64,000 bases of DNA from Apodemus sylvaticus. Its lineage: Eukaryota; Chordata; Mammalia; Rodentia; Muridae. Below the pieces are notes generated by a model, which saw only the letters and a program-made list of their open reading frames with translations, did not search any database and was not told where the DNA came from. The stretch is taken from positions 54,981,574 through 55,045,573 of the forward strand of contig NC_067476.1 in the NCBI RefSeq assembly GCF_947179515.1. The letters are read 5' to 3'. Below, piece after piece: positions 36,701-48,440 of the stretch. Positions within the stretch are counted from its first letter, which is position 1. Each line of letters starts with the position of its first letter. A program made the position numbers and the translations under genes.

Positions 36701-39146
36701 AAATGGTAATTTCTTGCTAAGGTGACCTTTTAATTTTTTTCCCCTCCAGGAAAAAAAAAAAAAAAAACCTGCCAGGGAGACAAGCGTCTTGGTACAAATA
36801 TGGGTTTCCATCTATTTTATGGTGCAATATTGACTTATTATTAATATTAATAACTGCTCTAAAAGATCTAAAGATTACTTTAAAAAAACACTAGCCACTA
36901 CATTAAACACTCGAGACAAAATAAAAGTTGGCCTTTAAAGCTACTGACTTTCCCTTCCGTTTGCTTTGTGTCAGCTCTAAGATCTTAAGGCACATTTTCT
37001 GTCCTCCCTTACAGTATTTTCATTTTGCTCACGTTTTAAATCCTAGAAATCTAACATATTGACAGTTTTGGCCCCGAGGAATGAGTCTGAAAGCAGAAAT
37101 TCAAAAGAGAAAAAAATAGAATTTTGCGAGAATAGATTTCATTTTTAAAGTGGCATACACATTTTTCCCCCTGCCTTTGAGTGAAGGTCTATTTAAACCC
37201 CAATCTAATAGGAGGTGACTTTGAGCTTGAAGCCATAGGACACGGAAACAGACCCCCACACAGAGAAGGCAACGCTTGCCTCTCCTCCTTCCCTGAATGA
37301 AGACTTACCAGCTCAGTAAGGAATTGCTTGTTTTGAGTGTGGGTATTTTCTTCGTGTATAAATAAAGATTATGAAAGGGTATTTGATGGGCATAAAATTC
37401 CTGATTAGATTGAACAGCTCTGCATTGCTTAGGATTAGGAAAATTTGGCAGTGGGAACCTGGGCAGCTCTCCTGGCCGAGATGCAAGGCAACACAACGCT
37501 AAAGCCCCAAGCTGGCGTCAGGACGGCTGCCGAGAGCAGCGCAGCGGGCACTTTGTCCAGCTCTGGACATATTTAGCTGTGGCTCAGAATTTGATCGCCA
37601 CAACGTCAAAAGGATAATTTTGAGGTGCTAATCAGTGGCTGTTAGGTTTGCTCAGGATCTTAGCAACTTATGGACAAAAGTTATTTTCCCCCATACCTTA
37701 CTTAACACCCCACACCCACACCCCCCTCCCCAGCTTAAAAATAGCCACCCCTGTAGAAAGGTGATGTTTAAATCTCGGGCTCCACCACCGGGGTGCAACA
37801 GCCCAGAGCAGTGAGAGGCTCCAGGCTTTAACCTGACAATGATGTTGTATTTGAACAGCTGCGGAAAGGTTTAAAAGGTCTGTCTCATTGCCACCGTGGA
37901 GTTTTTTAAAAGGGGTTATTGTTTGGGCGAGGGCACTGAGAGGGGACTAGCCAATCGGTCCCAAGGCCGAAAATAACCTCCAAGCCTGTTTTCATCAGGC
38001 CCGGAGAAATTCCTTTAGGGGAGGGAGGGGGACAAAGGACCTTGCTGGGGTGTGTGTGAAATGTTTTTGTGAAGGAGCAACTAGATCCCCAAGAATGCTG
38101 AGGGGCTCCTTAAAGAGCATCGAACCCCACAGAAGTGTTCTGTTGAGGCGGAAAACAGATTTATCCACAAGTTCAGTCTCTGGGCCTGAAATCCAAGGCC
38201 AGCCCATTCCTGGGCGAATGTGGTAGAAGGGAAAACAAATGTCTTCTCCGACTGGGAACTGGTTCACGGTCACAGTTTCCGGGTCCGTTTTTCTTTCTGG
38301 ACTGCCGGGAAAGGGACCCGGAAGGCCGAAGGACGGTTCCCCCACACTGGCAGGGCCTCTAGTCCAGGGCAAGTCTTTGGAAATCAAGGTTAAAGCTCCC
38401 TGCTGCTGTCCTAAGGCCCCGGGCTTCCGCAAGGCGGCTCGCCGCTGCAACCAGAGGAGAAGGGAGGAAGTTGTTCAAGTTTCTCATAAAACTCTGAGTT
38501 TCCACGGTGGTTGTGGCGGTGGTTGTTCTTTAATGAGCTGGACCACAACCCCAGACCATATCCTCTTTATAAAACTTTCCCTCACCAGAGGAAACGGAAG
38601 ACTAAGACTCTCCCGTCTTACTCCCCCTCTTGTCCAAACAAAACCTTGTCAAAGAATTTTAGGGATTGTCCAAAACTATAAAATTTAACTTCTGACAAAA
38701 GTATAGCTTTTAATATTTGACGATTGTGTTAAAACAAAAATTGACCTTCTTGGTTAGTGGCGAAGGGGAAAAATCAATAGTATAATTTTCAATAATTCAT
38801 AAAGCGAACGCCATTATGCTAAATCTTAACTATTAATCTTATCCTTTACAAAGTCTCGATTGATTTGTTAATAAAATATCTTCCCGTTTGTGGCAACAGC
38901 GGGTATAACTCTTTAAAAACCTTCAGAAGCAAGAAAATTACCAAGTAGCCCAAGAATGTAGATGAGAATTTTATTGATCGCCCTGATTCTTCTTAATATG
39001 TATTAATAAATTCCACAACCCTTTGTACCTTGCACTTGTCAAAAACCAATGCTTTTACAAAATCCATAAAAGGAAAACATATTTTTCTTTGCAGAAGATC
39101 TAAATGACACGTTTTCTTTGCTCTCTCCTTTTTTTCCTCTTTTTTC

Positions 39147-39200
39147 TTCCTTCCTTCCTTCCTTCCTTCCTTCCTTCCTTCCTTCCTTCCTTCCTTCCTT
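39147..39200. repeat. (TTCC)n microsatellite
   Basis: A TTCC tetranucleotide tract in a wider pyrimidine-rich region (about 39119-39305). Confidence 0.95.
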
Positions 39201-40102
39201 TCTTTCTTTTCTGGCCCCGATTTTCTAAAACTTGTGGAGTCCGGGGGTCAGAGTTTTCCCTTTTCTTTTGAAAAAATCTTTTCTTTTTTTCTTCTTTTCT
39301 CTCTGCCCTGCGTTATCAGGGGAAGGAACTCTGGCTTTAGCTGTCTCTGGCAGCCGGAGACGCTTTCGCGGATAGGGAATGGCTGGCGAAGGATTATCTC
39401 CAAGCTAGGAAGCTCCCAGCGGCCAGCCCTCAAAGGTCAGGGTGTGGTTACTCTCAGAGTCAAGGCTCCCGGAGCTGTGGGTGCCGGATCCCCCTCCCCA
39501 CCTCCCTACCCCCAGTTCTGGAAGAAAGATCTAAAGAGAGGATAACTACGGGCTGGAATCTTCATCCGAGCTTCTGGTTTGCCCAGCTGCGGGGTGGCCT
39601 CTCGACCCTCGCGGCCCTATTCGCCAGTGCTTCCCCGACACCTTGGTCCAATTTTTGCACTGGAGATTTCCAGCCCCCTTTGGAACCTTAGGGAGGAATG
39701 TTTCCGAACTCAACGAATCGGACTCACCTTCCTGGCTGCCCAGTACTAAATTAACCAGCCCGCGCCCCTATCCCTTCCTTGGAACGGGCCCTCTTGGGCG
39801 CGTTCTGCCTGGGTATGTGCAGGGAAAGCGCTTCTGTGAGCGGGCGACACAGCGCTCTGACTTCCCTCAGTGCGCGTGTCCTCCCGGAGGCCCCTGGAAT
39901 CAAGCCTTTCCTTCCGCTGGCGGGGCCCGGTGGCCGGGTGGGGGACTCGAGTGGGGCAGGCCGGCCGGCCAAACAAGCCCCGGGAGACAGGCTGGCCGGC
40001 AGCAGAGCTCTGGGCTGGTTGTCTCCAGCGCGCACTATCACAGGCGCTTAGTAGATGTCGCTGTTGTCCGTGCTTACGCGGCCGGCTGGCCGGGCTGTGG
40101 AA

Positions 40103-40154
40103 CACGTGACCTGCAAGGAGGCTGCGGCTCAAGGCCATTTTCAAATCTCATTGG
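40103..40154 (+). promoter_or_regulatory. Hoxd10: Hoxd10 promoter: E-box and inverted CCAAT
   Basis: CACGTG at 40103-40108 and ATTGG (inverted CCAAT) at 40150-40154 lie 110-160 bases before the Hoxd10 ATG. No clear TATA box is seen. Inferred promoter. Confidence 0.4.
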
Positions 40155-40214
40155 CTTGGTTGTCATGTGGTCGGCAGAGGCATCCACAATTACACCGGGA
40201 ATGTTTTCCTAGCG

Positions 40215-40307
40215 ATGTCAGCCTACAAAGGACACAATCTCTCTTCTTCAAATTCCTCCCCAAAATGTCCTTTCCCAACAGCTCTCCTGCTGCTAATACT
40301 TTTTTAG
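40215..40307 (+). promoter_or_regulatory. Hoxd10: uORF overlapping the Hoxd10 start
   Basis: ATG at 40215 opens a 30-codon frame that passes through the Hoxd10 ATG in another frame and stops at TAG 40305-40307. A shorter uORF, from ATG 40165 or 40201, stops at 40210-40212. Whether these are in the mRNA depends on the start site. Confidence 0.45.
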
Positions 40308-41009
40308 TAGATTCCTTGATCAGTGCTTGCAGGAGTGACAGTTTTTATTCCAGCAGCGCCAGCATGTACATGCCACCACCTAGCGCAGACATGGGAACCT
40401 ATGGAATGCAAACCTGTGGACTGCTCCCGTCTCTGGCCAAAAGAGAAGTGAACCACCAAAATATGGGTATGAATGTACATCCTTATATACCTCAAGTAGA
40501 CAGTTGGACAGACCCGAACAGATCTTGCCGAATAGAGCAACCTGTTACACAGCAAGTCCCCACTTGCTCATTCACCGCCAACATTAAAGAAGAATCCAAT
40601 TGCTGCATGTATTCTGATAAGCGCAACAAACTCATTTCTGCCGAGGTCCCTTCGTACCAGAGGCTGGTCCCCGAGTCTTGTCCTGTTGAGAACCCCGAGG
40701 TTCCTGTCCCTGGATATTTTAGACTGAGTCAGACCTACGCCACCGGGAAAACCCAAGAGTACAATAACAGCCCCGAAGGCAGCTCCACTGTCATGCTCCA
40801 GCTCAACCCTCGCGGCGCGGCCAAGCCGCAGCTCTCGGCTGCCCAACTGCAGATGGAAAAGAAGATGAACGAAACCGCGAGCGGCCAGGAGCCCACTAAA
40901 GTCTCCCAGGTGGAGAGCCCCGAGGCCAAAGGCGGCCTTCCAGAAGAGAGGAGCTGCCTGGCTGAGGTCTCCGTGTCCAGTCCCGAAGTGCAGGAGAAGG
41001 AAAGCAAAG
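40265..41009 (+). CDS. Hoxd10: Hoxd10 exon 1
   Basis: N-terminal exon of HoxD10, a transcription factor of the lumbosacral spinal cord, hindlimb and other posterior tissues. It starts [20 protein letters not shown], the conserved Abd-B-class group 10 N-terminus, with [20 protein letters not shown] close behind. It encodes residues 1-248 plus one base and ends at a GTCGGT donor after KESK. The frame is open for 70 codons upstream to about 40055, but that part is not conserved-looking and the family start is the ATG at 40265. There are no homopolymeric amino-acid tracts, unlike Hoxd8, Hoxd9, Hoxd11 and Hoxd13. Confidence 0.97.
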
Positions 41010-42104
41010 GTCGGTATGAACAGAGTTGCCACCCCAGCGGGGCGTGCAGCCCGGTAAAATCTCGAAAAGGGAGCGCTCGGGTGCCCAGAGTGGAGGCCGG
41101 GCAGCCGGAGCCCAGAGCCCAACTCCGCAGGTGCTGCTCTACCCGGCTTTTAGAAGGGAGACCCCAGCCTTGAAAGGGTCCCGGCTTCTCTCCCGCTGCT
41201 CCGGCCAGACCTGGCCCCAAGCTGACGGCGCCTGGGCAGAGGAGAGGCTTGCCGGCTTTATCAGTCTTGAGCCAGATCTGAAATACAACAAAAGAGCTAA
41301 AAGGAGACCAGTCGCTTGTAAACAGGGCTCCAGTGCCCGCTTTTCTTTGGCTCAGATTTGCAGCCCTAGTTGTGCCTTGAACCCAGGGATCATTTTAAGG
41401 CAGCCTAAGACACGGTGTTTGTGTTCAAGGGTTTGCACCCCGCATCCTGCGATCTAAGAGGGGAAGGGAATTGTTTGGCCTGTTGGTGCTTGGGTGGGGA
41501 AGCAGAGGACTTCTTGCCTTTACTGAGCTAGGTAACCTTGGCTTTGTCTGGGGAAAGAGCCGCAGGCTTTGCAATCTTCTACAAAGAGGGCAAAGGCGGA
41601 GGAGGGGGAGAACGGAGCTGCATTGCCCACCTAGGGCTGGGGTAATGCAAAGAACTAGGGATATGGGTTTCTAAGAAGGAATCTTGAGCCTCCACCCTCA
41701 TTTCTGCAGTCTGTCCCTCAGCGTCTACCGGCCAGCCACAGTCACATTTCTGGAGGAAGGCTTTTGTGTGAGAGCAAAGAAAAATTGAGGAAATTCTGGG
41801 GGAGAGGGGGACTGTAACAATGCCCAGTAAGGGTGGAGAAGGTATCCTTGCTTCCTCGTTATCTCTTGAAACAGCCTGGGTCCCTATAAACCTGGTTGTA
41901 GATCTCCTTGTCTGCCTGGGAAGGGTGGGTAAGAAGCGGCCGGGCCGGGGCGACGTGGGGCCCGGAAGCAGTAGTGAGATTGGTAGATGAAGCAAGCTAA
42001 GGTTCTTTCTGGTGGGCTGACCACTTAGAATGTTTTTTGGGGGGGGGGGATCCTGTAAAGTTCACTATTATAGTCACATTTTGTGAAAGCCTGAAAGTTG
42101 TGTA

Positions 42105-42160
<56 letters not shown>

Positions 42161-42390
42161 GAGGAGGCAGTCCCTAGCACAGAATATCCTCTCATTCATT
42201 GTGTTAAGTATTTAGTCCAAATGGGTACCAATTTACAGTCCCCTTCATGCCCACCTGTGTAAGTAATGTTTAATACCAGCATTGTCAAAATCAGCCTGTC
42301 TGGCAGCAGGGTCATGGCCAAGGTTATATTTGAATGGACTAAGAGAAAAAAAAATTCTTGATTTTTTTCTTCTCCCTTTAATTTTGTTAG
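41010..42390 (+). other. Hoxd10: Hoxd10 intron with (GA)n
   Basis: The longest Hox intron in the window (1381 bases), phase 1, from the GTCGGT donor to a TGTTAG acceptor. A (GA)n tract of about 25 repeats lies at 42107-42157. Confidence 0.9.
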
Positions 42391-42668
42391 AGGAAATCAA
42401 GTCTGATACTCCAACCAGCAATTGGCTCACTGCAAAGAGTGGCAGAAAGAAGAGGTGTCCTTACACTAAGCACCAAACGCTGGAATTAGAAAAAGAGTTC
42501 TTGTTCAATATGTACCTCACCCGCGAGCGCCGCCTAGAGATCAGTAAGAGCGTTAACCTCACCGACAGGCAGGTCAAGATTTGGTTTCAAAACCGCCGAA
42601 TGAAACTCAAGAAGATGAGCCGAGAGAATCGAATTCGAGAACTGACCGCCAACCTCACCTTTTCTTAG
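42391..42668 (+). CDS. Hoxd10: Hoxd10 exon 2 (homeodomain)
   Basis: Completes HoxD10 at 340 residues, the usual length. The junction gives [10 protein letters not shown] tryptophan PBX-type motif (SNWLTAK, Trp260) lies six residues before the homeodomain, which spans 266-325 ([10 protein letters not shown] to [10 protein letters not shown]). The tail [15 protein letters not shown] ends at TAG 42666-42668. [25 protein letters not shown] marks group 10. Confidence 0.97.
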
Positions 42669-43395
42669 GTCTGAGGCCCATGTGAAGCCCGGATCCAAGA
42701 AGGGGCACCGAGTTCCAGGCCTGAGTGCTGGAGGACTGGGAAGGCGGAAACAAAACCCTCATTGCTCTTTGGTTTTTTTTGTTTTGTTTTGGTCTGTTCT
42801 GTTTTCCTGCTAGAATGTGACTTCGGGGTCATTCTGTTCGTGCTGCAAGTGATCTGTAATCCCTATGAGTATACATATATATATTAAAAAAACTTAGCAC
42901 GTGTAATTTATTTTTTCATCGTAATGCAGGGTAACTATTACTGCGCATTTTCATTTGGGTCTTAACTTAATGGAACTGTAGAACATCCATCTAACCGCAT
43001 CCACCTATCCACCCATCTATCCGGCCAGCAATGTGACTTTTCCATGTTTTTCCTAACATAAAAGTTCTCTGTGTGTGGTTAGCCCATGAACTCATGGCAT
43101 TTTGAAAACATCCAGTATTTAAAAAACAAAAACCTATATCTATATATATTTCAAAAGATTAAGAAAACCCACAAGCTTTGGGGGGGAGGGGGACTTTAAA
43201 AAGCACATTACAATGTATCTTTTCACAAATGAACTTAGCAATTGTCCTTGGTGAAATGGAGTGTTGATGACTTATGCCTTGTAGCCTTTCCTCGTGGTGC
43301 ATCTGTGGTTTGGTAGAAGTACAAGCGCAGCCTGTGCTTTTCTGTGCATGTTCTGGTCGCATGTGTAATGCAATAAACTCTGGAAATGAGTTTGT
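42669..43395 (+). other. Hoxd10: Hoxd10 3' UTR
   Basis: Non-coding sequence after the stop, ending near AATAAA at 43372-43377, which is preceded by TG-rich sequence typical of 3' ends. Confidence 0.55.
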
Positions 43396-44627
43396 TCCCT
43401 TTGCTTTCTGAAATGGAAATATGTTTGGGTGGAGAGGAAAGCCTTTGGGGAGGTCTCTACTGAGCAAAGTGCTCTTGGGGGGGGGCAGTTGAGTAAGGGA
43501 TTGGGAGGGGGCAGGAGAAAGGAGATGGGGGAAGAAAAACTGGAGAAGACCTAGGTTAGAATATGCCCTTGATGGGGATGAGAAGAGTCTTCTCATCATC
43601 AGCCTGGGAGTTCGCTCCTCAGAACTGGGAAGACTGTTCTCTCCTCTCCCACCCCCTTATTAATAGAATTGCATTCTCAATGGGACGAGCTGCCCTCTAC
43701 CCCATCCCCCAGCCTGGTAAGGAAGCCTATGTTCTGTGCCTGCTTTTGCCTTCACTTCCCCATTTGTGTGTTTTCTTCTCTTTGGTTTTGGTTATGCTAT
43801 TTTTTAATGCTTTCAGTGAGCTTTTGGTGACTTCTGGCTGGGGAATCCATCTTCAGGGGCTAGGTTGAAACTAATATTGCCCACCTGGATCACGCCTGGC
43901 ACCATTGCAGGAACAAGTCGCTAAGCATGGCACTGGGTCCAATTGTGCCCCCACCCCCTTCTCTTTCCCACCTGCCCCAAGCTCAAGGCAGCCAGACCCA
44001 GGGAAGCCAAGGTTGGGTGAGTTTTCTCATTTTATTTTATCTTGGTTCCTTTCTGAAAAAAAGATTAATATCCAGCTATTGCCTTTGAGTGGCCCGCATT
44101 ATCTATTTGAAGAAAAAAATGGAAATATTCTCCCCAGACAAATCTCTCACTATTTAATGACAAAAATGCTCATTGCAACCACTGTGTTTGAGCTGTTAGG
44201 TGACTGAAAGCATTTGCAAGTGACCATGACTTCCCAACAAGTCTGTCCAATGGGTCTTTTACACACACGGATTGGAAATTTCAAACCAGCTCCTGTAGAA
44301 TCCCTGTCACTGAGTCCACAGTCATCTAGTGCTGCCAGGGAAAAGGGAAGAGGTTCTTGTGGGAAGAGGTGACTGAACTCATTGCCCCAGGTCCGGCCTG
44401 TGGTTTTTAACACATCTTCAAAGAATTTCACAAAACAGGATGCTTTTTTTCTCTTTTAAACACAGGCCCCTTTCTTCCCATTCCATTTAGTCTCTTCGTG
44501 CTTGAGAGCCCCCATCCAGTCTTTGGGGTGCTCAGTATTTATTCTTTTAAACGTCCTCTCTCAAACCCCAAATCCTCCCAAGGTCCAAGACAGGTCTCTT
44601 TAGGGGCGTTTTTTTTTTCTGAGGCTA

Positions 44628-44685
<58 letters not shown>

Positions 44686-46200
44686 CAATTCTAACTTGGG
44701 GGGACTGGAATAAATTTGTCCCTGACTTACCTTGGTTGGGCAAAAGAAGTAGAATAAATTTAACCTCTGCGGTTCTCCCAGCGATGTGGGGAGCGCCATT
44801 AGTTGCTGATAGGGGGAAACCTGTGCTACAGGAAAAGGGCAGACCTCCTGAAACAAAATCAGAAAGCCATTCGCAAAGGCAATCAATCAGACCCTAAGTA
44901 GCCATTTACCCCCTTTCTTTCCGAGGCTAGAGGTGGGCTGTGAGCCCTCCAAGGGTGCTCTGGGCAACTTGTAGAGCGAGGGATGTGCCCTCTCGGCCGC
45001 CGCTGGCGTGCGGCTTTTGTCTCGGCTCCCAGCCAGGCTTTGCGCCATGGATTTGGGAGTGACAATGGACATTTCTCTCAGATTCAAGGCTGCCCGGCCT
45101 TACCTTTCAAGGCAAGTGGGGAAAACTGGAAAGGGGTGGATCAAGGACCTGTCCTTTCGTCTGGATTTTGAAGACATCTTCAGAATCCGTTCGCAGGCCT
45201 CTCAGTGTGAAAGGCACGCAGCGACCTACCCTCGGAGATGCGGTTCCTGCAGGCCTCACTGAGGCTGGGCTAAAGAGAACCGGCCTTATTGGCCTTTGGG
45301 TTTTCCCCTCTGTGGCATGTTTTCTTGCAGGACCATTCCAGAAGGCTGGAAAAAGATGAGGCGCTATGGCCATCACTGTCGGCTCCTTGGGACTACAGTG
45401 CTCACCACCCATCCGAGGGCAGAGAGACACCCCTTGAAGGCCGCCCCTTGGAAGCCATGCTGAGCTGGACCAGGCCCGGGAGTCCAGTTGACCCAGCTCA
45501 CCCCCTTGGGCCTTGGGCCTTGGGGCGTGTGCCTAGCCTCATGTCCAGGGTGTTCATATGGCTGCCCGGGGATTGTGTGAGTGTGGTAGAGGGAGGGGGC
45601 CCTCTGAGCTGCTCCATCCGTCCGTTTTATTAGGGACACATTAATCTATAATCAAATACACCTCATAAAATTTTTATTGAAAGGCATAATATCATTACAG
45701 AGGTCTTCCACCTGTTTTAAACAACACGCCAAGCTGTGGGAGAGCGTGTGTGGGTATGTATAGGGAGGGGTGGGTTTAGGTAAGAAAAGAGGCAAGGGAA
45801 GAACGACTCCCCTTGGGCGACAGGGGGCCGCCCTTAAAGGCTCGCCTGCCTGGGGCAGCACCGGCCTGGGAGCCTCCAACTGCTCCGGGCTTTGGATAAT
45901 CGCCTAGGTGTGACTGAGAAGCCCGGCCCACGGTTCAGAGCCCATGAGTCGGAGAGCCAGAGTCCGGGTGGAGATCGCAGGACCCATAGAGGCAAGAAGA
46001 GATGAACAAATAGTCCCCAGCGCCTCCTGCGGGCCGCAGTTAGGCCCATGGTCGCCGCCACCACCAGGGCGGGCTGAGCCGGGCCAGGCCGGGCTGGCGC
46101 GTGGACCTGGGCCCGGCAGCTCTAATTGCAACGCTCCTGTTGATGATGATTTTTTTTTTTAAATCACAGCAGCCCCCAGTTTAGCGGACTGATTTACTCC
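43396..46200. other. Hoxd10-Hoxd9 intergenic region
   Basis: No gene is recognised. It contains a (GA)n tract (44630-44680) and a weaker CTCF-like motif, GCGACAGGGGGCCG at 45817-45830 (plus, 10 of 14). It becomes GC-rich from about 45790. Confidence 0.55.
44630..44680. repeat. (GA)n microsatellite
   Basis: A pure GA tract of about 25 repeats between Hoxd10 and Hoxd9. Confidence 0.95.
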
Positions 46201-46204
46201 GGGT

Positions 46205-46240
46205 ATTGGTAAATATGATCACGTGGGCCGCGCGACCAAT
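46205..46240 (+). promoter_or_regulatory. Hoxd9: Hoxd9 promoter dyad: ATTGG-N10-CACGTG-N10-CCAAT
   Basis: ATTGG (46205-46209), CACGTG (46220-46225) and CCAAT (46236-46240) form a symmetric arrangement with exactly ten bases in each gap, about 105 bases before the Hoxd9 ATG. NF-Y binds CCAAT in either orientation and USF-type bHLH factors bind CACGTG. Presence is certain; binding is inferred. Confidence 0.6.
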
Positions 46241-46344
46241 GGTGGTGGCTGCAGCCTGCGAACTAGTCGGCGGCTCGGGCGCCGGCGAGGAGCCGCTCGG
46301 CGGTGGGCAGTGTAACCTTGGGTGGGAGCGCGTGGCGCCTCAAC

Positions 46345-47134
46345 ATGTCGTCCAGTGGCACCCTCAGCAACTACTACGTGGACTCGCTCATAGGCCATGA
46401 GGGCGACGAGGTGTTCGCCGCGCGCTTTGGGCCACCGGGGCCGGGGACACAGGGCCGGCCCGCAGGTGTGGCCGATGGCCCGGCCGCCGCCGCCGAGTTC
46501 GCCTCGTGTAGTTTTGCCCCCAAATCGTCCGTGTTCTCCGCCTCGTGGTCCGCGGTGGCCGCCCAGCCCCCGGCGGCGGCGACGATGAGCGGCCTGTACC
46601 ACCCGTACGTGTCCCCGCCGCCCCTGGCCGCCGCCGAGCCGGGCCGCTACGTACGCTCCTGGATGGAGCCGCTGCCCGGCTTCCCCGGCGGCGCGGGCGG
46701 TGGCGGTGGCAGTGGTGGCGGCGGTGGTGGTGGCGGAGGCCCCGGTCCCGTTTCCAGCCCCGGCGGCCCAGCCAACGGGCGCCACTACGGGATTAAGCCT
46801 GAAACCGGAGCGGCCCCGGCCCCCGCTGCAGCCTCCACCTCCTCCTCCTCCACCTCCTCGTCCTCCTCCTCCAAAAGGACTGAGTGCTCTGCGGCCCGCG
46901 AGTCCCAGGGGAGCGGCGGCCCAGAATTCCCGTGCAACTCGTTCCTGCGGGACAAGGCAGCGGCGGCGGCGGCGGCAGCAGCAGGGAACGGGCCCGGGGT
47001 GGGAATCGGGACCGGGCCTGGGGCGGGAGGCTCGTCCGAGCCCTCAGCTTGCAGCGATCACCCGAGCCCGGGCTGCCCGCTGAAGGAGGAGGAGAAGCAG
47101 CCGCCGCAGCCGCCGCAGCAGCAACTTGACCCAA
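46345..47134 (+). CDS. Hoxd9: Hoxd9 exon 1
   Basis: N-terminal exon of HoxD9, a posterior transcription factor acting in limb and motor-neuron patterning. It starts MSSSGTLSNYYVDSLIGHEG, the conserved HOX9 activation region, followed by VFAARF. Low-complexity stretches follow: a glycine-rich run after LPGFPGG, serine runs in ASTSSSSTSSSSSS and an alanine run after FLRDK. It encodes residues 1-263 plus one base and ends at a GTAAGT donor after LDP. The frame is open upstream to 46303 without an ATG that fits the family. Confidence 0.97.
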
Positions 47135-47478
47135 GTAAGTGCAAAAGAAATTGCCCCCTGATTTATTGCTGAAACCTGTAAGGCTCGAATGTGCAAAACT
47201 GATAGTTTTACTAACCTATAAAAACGTCTAGACGCCTACCCAAGCCTAGGCGAGCAACACGTATCCATAAAAAAGCTTCCCATAACCACCTACCTTGGGC
47301 GCGCGGTTTGTACGGTAAACAGAGCGCGGGCATTAAGGCTTTTTATGATAATTCCCCCAAGTTGTGAAAAGCGTCCATCCTTGGTGAAATTAATTTAACG
47401 ACCTCTCTTCCCCACCCTGTCTCTCCCTGCCTCCCCTCCGCCCCTCGTTCCCTTGTCTGCAAACCCCCCTCTTCCTAG

Positions 47479-47720
47479 ACAACCCTGCAGCGAACTGGAT
47501 CCACGCTCGCTCCACCCGGAAAAAGCGTTGTCCCTACACCAAATACCAGACGCTAGAGCTGGAGAAAGAATTCCTCTTCAACATGTACCTCACCCGGGAC
47601 CGGCGCTACGAGGTGGCCAGGATTCTGAACCTTACAGAGAGACAAGTCAAAATCTGGTTCCAGAACCGTAGGATGAAAATGAAAAAGATGAGCAAGGAGA
47701 AATGCCCCAAAGGAGACTGA
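47479..47720 (+). CDS. Hoxd9: Hoxd9 exon 2 (homeodomain)
   Basis: Completes HoxD9 at 343 residues. A|AC AAC joins the exons to give DPNNPAANW. The PBX-contact motif is ANWIHA (Trp270). The homeodomain spans residues 276-335 ([10 protein letters not shown] to [10 protein letters not shown]) and is followed by KEKCPKGD and TGA at 47718-47720. The intron (47135-47478, 344 bases) has a CCTAG acceptor. The length is slightly above the mouse value I recall, mainly through low-complexity runs in exon 1. Confidence 0.97.
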
Positions 47721-48440
47721 CCCAGGGCGGCCGGCCTGCCGAGCTCAAAAGGCAGCGGGTTTTGGGTTTTTTGTTGTTGTTTTCTTTGTGGGTGCTTGAT
47801 TCAGAAACTCTGCAGCGACTCGGACTTTCTTCTTCTTCTTTTTTTTTTTTTTTAAGGTAGAAGTGACTGTGTGGTTGGTCTCTGTGAGTTATTTGGGGGA
47901 CACTGTATTTGCTCGCATATGTATTGGAGAAACCAAGTGGCTTTGGAGTCTTGTCCCGTCCCACTCCCTCCCTTGCCCACTCCCTTGATTCTTTAGGAAA
48001 TGCTATATTTTGTGAGTGCACGCAGGCTTGATGGAGCCCTATCCTGTGTAAATCCCTCATGTTTCTGAAAAGTGCTGTAGTTTAGTCTCACCCTATCCAG
48101 CCTCCCAAACAGGGCCAACTAATTCCGAGAATCTGAAGAGAGAGACTGTGGACACCCCCACCCCTGCTCTCCCAACCCAAAGGCAGGAAAACCCCTGTCC
48201 TAGGGGAGCCCTCGGACTGACTTCCAGAGAGGCCTACCGAGAAGTCCTGGGCCCTGGGCCCTGGGCCCTGGGGCTCGAGGTTGGGATAGGGGTGGGGAGA
48301 GGCTTAGTCCTCAGAGCACCGGGGAGCTACTTTCTCCCCGGGAGGGCTGAGCTCCCTTGGGTGGCCCTCCATATTCCTGCCTGAGGACCAGTTGTAAATG
48401 TTACCGCTTCCAACAAATAAATGCTGATCTGAACAAATGG
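47721..48440 (+). other. Hoxd9: Hoxd9 3' UTR
   Basis: Non-coding sequence after the stop, with AATAAA at 48416-48421 as the likely polyadenylation signal. It contains a short GGGCCCT tandem repeat near 48247-48270. Confidence 0.55.

Larger units (their letters stand above)
32826..40090. other. Hoxd11-Hoxd10 intergenic region
   Basis: No gene is recognised in 7.3 kb. It holds a TTA/ATT microsatellite (36637-36700), a TTCC tract (39147-39200), a CTCF-like motif (34663-34678) and two AT-rich unique stretches with many homeodomain cores (about 34920-35060 and 38700-38940) that look like candidate conserved enhancers. GC content rises from about 39600 towards Hoxd10. Confidence 0.55.

Noticed and set aside
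40049..40062. Possible CTCF motif (TTAGTAGATGTCGC) near Hoxd10
   Set aside because: 11 of 14 positions match, but the leading CC and the GGC centre are altered; left out of the site list.
40055..40264. In-frame 70-codon extension before Hoxd10
   Set aside because: It contains the probable promoter motifs, and the family N-terminus starts at the ATG at 40265.
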